From positions 1 to 5,893 of the forward strand of contig JAKLHH010000532.1 of assembly GCA_022710245.1 (NCBI GenBank): 5,893 nt of DNA. The letters run 5' to 3'. The notes under the pieces were generated by a model, which had not been told where the DNA came from, searched no databases, and worked only from the letters and a program-made list of their open reading frames with translations. The stretch comes from Myxococcota bacterium. GTDB lineage: Bacteria > Myxococcota > Polyangia > GCA-2747355 > JAKLHH01. Positions 1 to 4,939 of the stretch are shown in pieces; position 1 is the stretch's first letter; each line of letters starts with the position of its first letter. Made by a program: the position numbers and the translations under genes.

Positions 1-228
1 CGCGTCCTCGAGCTCGACCCGCTCGAGGGCGAGCTCCTGCTCACCGGCGGCGTCGTCGCCCACAACCCCACCGTGGCCACGCTCCTCGGCGAGCGGCTCG
101 GACGGCCCGCCGCCATCTGCCCGGACGCGCAGTGGACCGGCGCGCTGGGCGCCGCGCTCGCCGCGCGGGCCAGCGCGGGTCAGCCGCTCGCCCCGGCACC
201 CGCCAGCGACGGAGGCGCCAGTGGCTGA
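1..228 (+). CDS. BadF/BadG/BcrA/BcrD-type ATPase, CoA-enzyme activase (C-terminal fragment)
   Basis: Frame 1 is open from the window edge to the TGA at 226-228 and gives the last 75 residues of a protein that starts upstream. The fragment has the end of an ASKHA-fold ATPase: a TGGVVAHNP segment (residues 15-23), the usual Gly-Gly turn before the last helix, then an LG...P-D-x-Q-x-x-GALGAALAA ending (about residues 34-57). This matches the C terminus of the BadF/BadG/BcrA/BcrD family, which includes activators of 2-hydroxyacyl-CoA dehydratases and the ATPase subunits of class I benzoyl-CoA reductase. These proteins couple ATP hydrolysis to transfer of low-potential electrons from an Fe-S cluster. 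The cluster cysteines and P-loop-like motifs lie outside the window, so activity cannot be judged. About 18 Ala/Pro/Gly-rich residues follow the family core. The stop overlaps the next gene by 8 nt, implying a shared transcript. Family call fairly sure; the exact partner enzyme is unknown. Confidence 0.72.
   Translation, partial: RVLELDPLEGELLLTGGVVAHNPTVATLLGERLGRPAAICPDAQWTGALGAALAARASAGQPLAPAPASDGGASG
211..215 (+). promoter_or_regulatory. Ribosome binding site for the acyl-CoA synthetase
   Basis: GGAGG lies five bases before the GTG at 221, inside the last codons of the activase gene. It supports this GTG as the true start over the next in-frame GTG at 242. It also means ribosomes finishing the activase can re-initiate at once (8-nt gene overlap). 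Confidence 0.7.
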
Positions 229-2338
229 GCCAGCAGGCGAGGTGAGGTCAGGCCCGCTCGACGCGCTCTTCTGCCCGCGCGCGGTGGCGGTGATCGGCGC
301 CTCGGCGAACCCGCTCTCGATCGGGCACATCGTCCTCAGGAACCTCCGCGACCACGGCTTCCGCGGGCCGCTCTACCCGGTGAACCCGCACGAGCGCGAG
401 GTGCTCGGGCTCCCCGCCTTCGCCTCCATCGAGGAGGTCCCCGGCGAGGTGGACCTGGTCAACCTCTCGCTCCGGCACGAGCGCGTCCTCGAGGTGCTCG
501 CGGCGTGCGGCCGGCGCGGCGTGCGCTTCGCGGTGGTGCACACCGCGGGCTACCGCGAGGTGGGGCCGGCAGGGGCGGCGCGCGAGGCGGAGCTCCTCGC
601 GGCGGCGCGCGCGGCGGGCGTGCGCATCTTCGGGCCGAACTCGCAGGGCGTGCAGAGCTCGGCGCCTGAGGTCTCGCTCTACGCGAACTTCACCTTCACG
701 CCGATGCGGCCGGGGCGGATCTCGATCCTCGCGCAGAGCGGCGGGATGGGTGAGCTGCTCAAGCTGCACCTCCACCGCGCCGGCGTCGGCCACCGCCTCT
801 ACGCCTCCTACGGCAACGAGGCGGACGTCTCGCTCGCCGAGCTCCTCGAGCACTGCGGCCGCGACCCGGGCACCGGGGTGGTCCTGTTGCAGGTGGAGAC
901 GCTGCGCGATCCCGCGGCGGTGCTCGCTGCGGCGCGCGTGGTGGCGCGGCGCGTCCCGGTGCTCGCGCTGAAGTGCGGGCGCACGGCCGAGGGCGCGCGG
1001 GCGGTCTCCTCGCACACCGGCGCGCTGGTGGACCAGGCCAGCGCGACGAGCGCGATCTTCGAGCGCGCCGGCGTCCTCGAGCTGCGCGACGCGAGCGAGC
1101 TGATCCAGGCCGGGCTCGCGGCGGCCTGCCAGCCGCTCCCGGCGGGTCGCCGCCTGGCGCTGATCACCAACACCGGCGGGCCGGCGGTGCAGGCGGTCGA
1201 CGTGGCCGTGGAGCGCGGCCTCGAGCTCGCCCCCCTCTCGGAGGAGCTGCGGGAGCGGCTGCGGCCGGCGCTGCACCCGGAGGCGAGCCTGGCGAACCCG
1301 ATCGACCTCGTCGCCACCGCCACGCCCGAGCACTACCGCGCGGCGCTCCGCGCCGTCCTCGCCGAGGAGGCGGTGCACCTCGCGCTGGTCACCTTCGTCA
1401 CCGCGCCCTTCGTCGACCAGCCGGCGATCGCCGCCGCGCTCGCGGAGGCCGCGGCCGGGGCAGAGAAGCCCGTCGCGGTGGTCGTCGAGACCCTCGAGGC
1501 GAGCTCGCCCCTGATCGCCGGGCTCCGCGCCGTCGGCCTCCCGGTCTTCGAGCTCCCCGAGGAGGGGGCGCGCTGCCTCGCCTCGCTGGCGACCTGCGCC
1601 GCGCTCCGCCGCCGGGTGGAGCAGCCACCGCCGCGGCTGGTCGTCGACCGCGGCTCGGCCGCCGCCATCCTCGAGCGCAACCAGGGCCGCCCCGGAGGGC
1701 TGCTCCCGGGCGTCGACGCGCTGACCCTGATCGCCGCCTACGGGATCCGCATCCCGCGGCTCTACCGGGTGCGGACCGCCGAGGACCTGCCCCGCGCCAG
1801 CGCCAGGGTCGGCTTCCCCTGCGTGCTGAAGGCGGACTCGCCGCGGGCGCTGCACAAGGCCGCGGCGGGCGCGGTGGTGCTCGGGCTCGGCGACGAGCCG
1901 GCGCTGGCGCAGGCCTTCGCGGCGCTCCGCGAGCGCTTCCCTGCCGAGGACGACAGCTTCTTCGTCCTCGAGCAGCGCCCGGCGGGCCGCGAGCTCGCGC
2001 TCGGCGCCAGCGCCTCGCCGGGGCTCGGGCACCTGATCCTCTTCGGCGTCGGCGGGGTCGAGCTCGAGCTCCTGCGCGACGTGGCCTTCGCGGTCTCGCC
2101 GCTCTCGCGGCTCGAGGCGCAGCGGCTGCTCGGCGCGATCCGCGCCGCGCCCGCGCTCGCCTCCCTCGACCTCGCCGCGCTCGAGGAGATGCTCGTCCGC
2201 CTGGCGCGCCTGGTCAGCGACTTTCCCGCGATCGCCGAGCTCGACATCAACCCGGTGATCGCCTACGCCCCCGGCACCCTGCCCGTCGCCGTCGACGCGC
2301 GGGTCGTGCTCGCGCCTCGCCCCCTCGCCCCGGCCTGA
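221..2338 (+). CDS. Acyl-CoA synthetase (NDP-forming), fused alpha-beta acetate--CoA ligase family
   Basis: This cytoplasmic enzyme catalyses acid + CoA + NTP <-> acyl-CoA + NDP + phosphate through a phosphohistidine. At 705 residues it has the usual length of the fused family. Domains in order: a CoA-binding Rossmann domain (about 12-145; VAVIGAS at 22-28, GPNSQG at 138-143); a first ligase-CoA domain (about 165-300; ILAQSGGMG at 169-177); a second (about 310-460; LITNTGG at 314-320, NPIDL at 359-363); and a C-terminal ATP-grasp domain (about 495-700; VLKADSP at 535-541, FGVGGVELELLRD at 608-620, LDINPVI at 674-680). The likely phosphorylated histidine is His265 in SSHTGAL. The second conserved histidine of the ATP-grasp part is His545, in an HK-AAAGAV motif that is degenerate compared with the usual HK-x-D-V-GG-V. 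The GTG start is supported by GGAGG at 211-215. No acetyltransferase domain is attached, so it is not a Pat-type protein acetylase. Coupling to a BadF-type activase suggests an aromatic, branched or hydroxy acid as substrate; the real substrate cannot be read from the sequence. Confidence 0.9.
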   Translation: MAEPAGEVRSGPLDALFCPRAVAVIGASANPLSIGHIVLRNLRDHGFRGPLYPVNPHEREVLGLPAFASIEEVPGEVDLVNLSLRHERVLEVLAACGRRGVRFAVVHTAGYREVGPAGAAREAELLAAARAAGVRIFGPNSQGVQSSAPEVSLYANFTFTPMRPGRISILAQSGGMGELLKLHLHRAGVGHRLYASYGNEADVSLAELLEHCGRDPGTGVVLLQVETLRDPAAVLAAARVVARRVPVLALKCGRTAEGARAVSSHTGALVDQASATSAIFERAGVLELRDASELIQAGLAAACQPLPAGRRLALITNTGGPAVQAVDVAVERGLELAPLSEELRERLRPALHPEASLANPIDLVATATPEHYRAALRAVLAEEAVHLALVTFVTAPFVDQPAIAAALAEAAAGAEKPVAVVVETLEASSPLIAGLRAVGLPVFELPEEGARCLASLATCAALRRRVEQPPPRLVVDRGSAAAILERNQGRPGGLLPGVDALTLIAAYGIRIPRLYRVRTAEDLPRASARVGFPCVLKADSPRALHKAAAGAVVLGLGDEPALAQAFAALRERFPAEDDSFFVLEQRPAGRELALGASASPGLGHLILFGVGGVELELLRDVAFAVSPLSRLEAQRLLGAIRAAPALASLDLAALEEMLVRLARLVSDFPAIAELDINPVIAYAPGTLPVAVDARVVLAPRPLAPA

Positions 2339-2361
2339 GGGCCGGGCTGCGAGCCAGGCCC
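2329..2361 (+). terminator. Two mutually exclusive hairpins at the synthetase stop codon, possible terminator
   Basis: Hairpin A (2329-2346) pairs CCCGGCC with GGCCGGG, seven perfect pairs, with the stop codon inside the four-base loop TGAG. Hairpin B (2339-2361) pairs GGGCC with GGCCC and, inside that, GGCT with AGCC, separated by one G/A mismatch and closed by a GCG loop. They share bases 2339-2346 and cannot form together. No T-tract follows, so this is not a textbook intrinsic terminator. It may still stop or pause polymerase, or protect the 3' end of the message. The next gene has its own promoter, which agrees with a transcript end here. Confidence 0.4.
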
Positions 2362-2388
2362 ACGAGTTGGCACCGGCGCTGTGAAGCC

Positions 2389-2423
2389 GCCTTGACAGTC
2401 CGCTGCCCGTAGCCGGACAAGGC
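2389..2423. promoter_or_regulatory. Imperfect dyad upstream of the sigma-54 promoter, possible activator site
   Basis: GCCTTG (2389-2394) is complementary to CAAGGC (2418-2423), and TCCG (2399-2402) to CGGA (2414-2417), with four unpaired bases (ACAG) on the left side only. The centre is about 68 bases before the predicted transcription start. A sigma-54 promoter needs an enhancer-binding protein, and such proteins often bind dyads, so this is a candidate operator. The position is closer than most upstream activating sites and the symmetry is imperfect. It could be chance. Confidence 0.2.
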
Positions 2424-2447
2424 CGCGGAATCCAGTCGCTGTGATCG

Positions 2448-2463
2448 TGGCACGGTCGATGCT
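2448..2463 (+). promoter_or_regulatory. Sigma-54 (RpoN) -24/-12 promoter for the lipoprotein gene
   Basis: TGGCACG (2448-2454), four bases, then ATGCT (2459-2463) matches the consensus TGGCACG-N4-TTGCW with one mismatch. The essential GG (2449-2450) and GC (2461-2462) are separated by exactly ten bases, as RNA polymerase with sigma-54 requires. Taking C2462 as -12 places transcription start near 2474, leaving a 26-nt leader that contains AGGAG (2483-2487) before the ATG at 2500. The promoter is in intergenic DNA and points toward the gene. Transcription would depend on an ATP-driven enhancer-binding protein that is not encoded here. Confidence 0.65.
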
Positions 2464-2482
2464 GTCGCGCGGGTGCACTTGC

Positions 2483-2487
2483 AGGAG
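2483..2487 (+). promoter_or_regulatory. Ribosome binding site for the lipoprotein
   Basis: AGGAG lies 12 bases before the ATG at 2500. The spacing is long but usable. It would lie downstream of, not before, an alternative GTG at 2473, so it favours the ATG start. Confidence 0.5.
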
Positions 2488-2499
2488 TCAAGTCACCCC

Positions 2500-3792
2500 A
2501 TGAGATCTCACCTCCTCTTCCTCGTCATGCTCGTCATGCTGGCCTCCTGTGGCACCGGTTCGTCGAGCCCGGGCCCAGGTCCGGACGGCTCGCCCGCACC
2601 TGGCTCCGACGGCTCGCCCGCGACGAGCCAGCCGCTCCAGCCTCACGCCGTCTGCGGCTCGCTGCCAGCCGCCGAGCTCGGCAAGAGCTGCTCGGCCGCC
2701 GGCCAGGGCGACCTCTGCACCAGCGCGAGCAGCGTCTGCGGCAGCCTGAGCTGCGTGCTCGACGCCCGTGACGACGCGCTCCACGCCTACTGCGCGCCCG
2801 GCTGCGCGAGCGAGGGAGAGTGCCCGCTCGGCTACGCCTGCGTGCCGCAGCACCCCCAGTGCCAGGGGGCGCTGGCCGGGAAGGTCTGCGCGCGGGCGAG
2901 CGGCAGCGGGTGCGCCGAGGTCACGCTGCCGGGCGGCGCGCCGCTGAGCCAGTTCTACTCGAGCCTCTTCGAGGACGGGGCGGGCACCCGCTACCTCGTG
3001 GTGGGGGGCTACCAGAAGAGGGGCGCCCTCCACCGCTGGAGCGCGGGGGGCTGGTCGACGCTCCACAGCTGGAGCGACGGCACGAGCACTCAGCTCGGCG
3101 GCGTCGTCACCGCCGCTGGCACGACGCTGGTCTCCCTCCCGCAGCGGATCCTGGTCCTCGAGGCGGACAAGGTCTCCGAGGAGACGCCCCCGGCCCCGCA
3201 GCTCATCCTCGGGGTCGACGCGGCGGGCGAGTTCGTCGCCGTCGAGCCGGCCTCGAGCGTCGGCTATGCCACCGTCTATCGACGAGCGAAGCTCGGCGGC
3301 TGGAAGGAGCTGGGACCGACCTCGAGGAAGCTGGTGCGAGCGCCCGCCAGCCTCGGGCGCGGGCTCGTCGGCCTTTGCGGGAGCCCTGACGCGCCGACCC
3401 TGTGCACCAGCGCCGACGGGCAGCGGTTCGACCCACTCGAGGCGCCCCCCGGGGCCGCGCCGAGCCCGGCCGGCGCGCCGGCGGCCGGCCGCTCGACGAC
3501 CGACTTCTACGTCGTCCTCTCGCGGGAGCTCCATCACCACCGCGACGGCGTCTGGGTGAAGGAGGGGATCCCCGCCGACGAGGCGCCCGGAGCCTACGAC
3601 GGCAGGACGCTGAGGCTGCTGGCCGACGGCGCCGTGGTCTACGGCCGCGACGACGGCAAGGCCCGCTCGCTCTACCTGCTGGCAGGCGAGTGCTGGCGGC
3701 CCGTCAGCGCGCCGCCGGCGGCCTCACCCTGGGGCGGCGCGCTCGCCTGGGTCAGCGGGACCAGCGAGCTCTGCCAGCTGCCGACGAGGTAG
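2500..3792 (+). CDS. Secreted lipoprotein with Cys-rich module and propeller-like repeats, function unknown
   Basis: I do not recognise this 430-residue protein. The first 16 residues form a short signal peptide (MRSHLL then a hydrophobic run) ending in a lipobox LAS-C, so Cys17 should be lipidated and the protein anchored in the outer membrane or cell surface. A Ser/Gly/Pro linker follows (18-48) with two near-identical DGSPA units. Residues 52-138 hold 12 cysteines, including a C-x3-C-x5-C-P-x-GY-x-C pattern common in myxobacterial surface proteins; these probably form disulfides outside the cytoplasm. From about residue 150 to the end, six strand-rich units repeat about every 42 residues, each with a hydrophobic strand, a turn and usually an aromatic (W185, V225, W268, F310, W352, W399), suggesting a beta-propeller. 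Start choice: ATG 2500 gives the signal peptide at the very N terminus and sits in the leader of a sigma-54 promoter. The in-frame GTG at 2473 would coincide with the transcription start. No enzymatic residues are evident; a ligand-binding or adhesive surface role is a guess. Confidence 0.85.
   Translation: MRSHLLFLVMLVMLASCGTGSSSPGPGPDGSPAPGSDGSPATSQPLQPHAVCGSLPAAELGKSCSAAGQGDLCTSASSVCGSLSCVLDARDDALHAYCAPGCASEGECPLGYACVPQHPQCQGALAGKVCARASGSGCAEVTLPGGAPLSQFYSSLFEDGAGTRYLVVGGYQKRGALHRWSAGGWSTLHSWSDGTSTQLGGVVTAAGTTLVSLPQRILVLEADKVSEETPPAPQLILGVDAAGEFVAVEPASSVGYATVYRRAKLGGWKELGPTSRKLVRAPASLGRGLVGLCGSPDAPTLCTSADGQRFDPLEAPPGAAPSPAGAPAAGRSTTDFYVVLSRELHHHRDGVWVKEGIPADEAPGAYDGRTLRLLADGAVVYGRDDGKARSLYLLAGECWRPVSAPPAASPWGGALAWVSGTSELCQLPTR
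2584..2621 (+). repeat. Short in-frame repeat coding the lipoprotein linker
   Basis: A 14-base unit, GACGGCTCGCCCGC, occurs at 2584-2597 and again at 2608-2621, a 24-base (eight-codon) period. It encodes DGSPA twice in the flexible linker between the lipidated cysteine and the cysteine-rich module. Such repeats can change copy number by slippage and so alter linker length. Confidence 0.6.
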
Positions 3793-3796
3793 CCTG

Positions 3797-3823
3797 CCGG
3801 GCCGAGCGACCTCGCGGCCACGG
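3797..3823. terminator. Hairpin in the convergent gap, possible bidirectional terminator
   Basis: GGCC (3800-3803) pairs with GGCC (3816-3819) and, inside, GCG (3806-3808) with CGC (3813-3815) around an ACCT loop. GA is unpaired on the left arm. CCG (3797-3799) and CGG (3821-3823) can extend the stem past one bulged A. It begins five bases after the lipoprotein stop and lies between two convergent genes, where transcript ends are expected from both sides. No T-tract is visible on either strand. The rest of the 101-base gap shows no other feature. Confidence 0.3.
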
Positions 3824-3893
3824 AGCCCGCTTCACGCGGCACGCCCCAGCACCGACAACGACAGCGACGACGAGGCTCCCTGGCGCCGATCGC

Positions 3894-4907
3894 CTACGCT
3901 GCGCGGCGGGGCGAGGCGAGGTACTCCGGCACGTCCTCGGCCCGCCGCGCACCCGAGAGGATCTCGCGCGAGACCACCATCGAGGTGAAGAACAGGTTCG
4001 CGCCCACCCCGACGCCCTCGTAGCGGAGCCCCACCTCGACGAGCTTCCCGTTGATGTGCTCGATCTCGGTGAGCGCCCCGCGCTGCAGGTCGCTCCACAT
4101 GGACGGGTGGTGGTCGCCGCCCTTGTCGAGGTAGCTCATGCAGAAGGCCTGCGCGTCCTCGCCGTAGTGGTAGCCGGCGGAGGCGGCCACCGCGAGCCCC
4201 TCACGGATCAGCGCGGCCGCGAGCGCACGTGTGTGCGGCAGGCTCATCGCCTCGGCCATGGTGATGCCGGTCGTGGCGCAGAGCGCGTTGAGCGCCGAGC
4301 TGAGCACGGTCTTGAAGAAGGCGCGGCTGCGCACCTCCGCCGGCGGGATCGCCTGCGTCTCCAGGCCCGCGCGCCCGAGGAGCGCGGCGAGCTCCACGGC
4401 GAGCGGGAGCGAGGCCTCGGCGAGCGCGCCGAGGTAGTTCGGCGGGCTGAACCAGTGGAGCGTCGCCTCGCCCGTGGCGGGGTCGAGGTTGCCGGCGAAG
4501 TTGATGATGCCTCGCGCGACCTGCGCCTCGGGGAGCAAGCGGCGGAGCTCGTCCTCGGGGCCGATCCCGTTCTGGAAGCTGATGACGAGAGCCTCCGGGG
4601 GGACGCTCGCCGCGAGCGCGGGCAGCAGGCCGCGGAGCGCCCAGGTCTTGGTGCAGACGAAGACCGCGGCCGGGCGATGCGGCGCGAGCTCCTCGACGCG
4701 CTCGAGGAGCGCCTCCGGATAGTGCGCGGCCCCGCCCGCGAAGCGCAGCCCTCCGTCCCGGAGCTGGGCCAGCCGCGCGGGGCTGCTCTCGACGAGCAGG
4801 AGCGGCTCACCGAGCTCGGCGAGGCGCGCGGCGAGGATGGTCCCGACGGCACCTGCGCCGAGGATGGCGATCCTCCTGGGGTCCTGCGGCCTCACGGGGC
4901 TCAGCAT
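3894..4907 (-). CDS. Ketopantoate reductase family (ApbA/PanE-like) 2-dehydropantoate 2-reductase
   Basis: This 337-residue cytoplasmic oxidoreductase belongs to the family that reduces 2-dehydropantoate to pantoate for CoA synthesis; many members act on other 2-oxo acids. The N-terminal Rossmann domain has ILGAGAVG (15-22), CTKTW (85-89) and SFQNGIG (110-116). The C-terminal helical domain has FFKTVLSSALNAL (197-209) and PSMWSDLQRG (268-277) followed by TEIEHING (280-287). By alignment from memory with E. coli PanE, N113, K199, N207, S269, D273 and E281 match its N98, K176, N184, S244, D248 and E256. The position of N180 is Ser203. Glu40 stands at the end of the second strand, where NADPH-using enzymes carry arginine, so NADH may be preferred. 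The protein is about 30 residues longer than PanE. No good ribosome binding site precedes the ATG at 4907, nor the in-frame GTG at codon 5. It lies 30 nt after the upstream gene, probably in one operon. The family is sure; pantoate as substrate is not. Confidence 0.85.
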   Translation of the reverse strand: MLSPVRPQDPRRIAILGAGAVGTILAARLAELGEPLLLVESSPARLAQLRDGGLRFAGGAAHYPEALLERVEELAPHRPAAVFVCTKTWALRGLLPALAASVPPEALVISFQNGIGPEDELRRLLPEAQVARGIINFAGNLDPATGEATLHWFSPPNYLGALAEASLPLAVELAALLGRAGLETQAIPPAEVRSRAFFKTVLSSALNALCATTGITMAEAMSLPHTRALAAALIREGLAVAASAGYHYGEDAQAFCMSYLDKGGDHHPSMWSDLQRGALTEIEHINGKLVEVGLRYEGVGVGANLFFTSMVVSREILSGARRAEDVPEYLASPRRAA

Positions 4908-4920
4908 AGCACGCGGGGGA

Positions 4921-4939
4921 GAGGCGGGGAGACCGCCTC
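4921..4939 (-). other. Hairpin between the GAF-protein gene and the reductase gene
   Basis: Read on the minus strand, GAGGCGG pairs with CCGCCTC (seven perfect pairs, five-base loop TCTCC). The stem begins in the last two bases of the upstream TGA stop codon and ends 13 bases before the reductase ATG. There is no T-tract. It could attenuate transcription, limit ribosome coupling, or protect an mRNA end. The spacer after it is pyrimidine-rich and has no Shine-Dalgarno sequence. Confidence 0.4.

Noticed and set aside
6..28. Inverted repeat CCTCGAG...CTCGAGG
   Set aside because: It lies in coding sequence rich in CTC and GAG codons (Leu-Glu), which creates such palindromes by chance throughout this window.
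973..2412. A 479-codon plus-strand frame inside the synthetase
   Set aside because: It is low-complexity Arg/Ala/Gly sequence in a shifted frame of a gene with complete domains. There is no sign of a frameshift in the main gene.
2392..2420. Perfect TTGACA as a possible sigma-70 -35 box
   Set aside because: The sequence 17 bases downstream is GGACAA, and the 18-base spacing gives GACAAG; neither resembles TATAAT. The hexamer also forms part of a dyad.
248..2491. A 747-codon open frame on the minus strand opposite the acyl-CoA synthetase
   Set aside because: It is Arg/Ala/Glu/Gly-rich with no recognisable motif and mirrors the codon pattern of a clear enzyme gene. Very GC-rich DNA rarely contains stops on the opposite strand.
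2473..2499. GTG at 2473 as the lipoprotein start
   Set aside because: It would add nine polar residues before the signal peptide, has no upstream RBS, and coincides with the predicted sigma-54 transcription start.
3117..3131. TGGCAC boxes at 2550 and 3117 as further sigma-54 promoters
   Set aside because: Neither has GC at the required -12 spacing (CGTC and TGGT instead), and both lie inside the lipoprotein gene.
3832..4098. Minus-strand frame running past the reductase stop
   Set aside because: It is shifted relative to the reductase, whose conserved C-terminal motifs lie in the other frame, and it has no family features.
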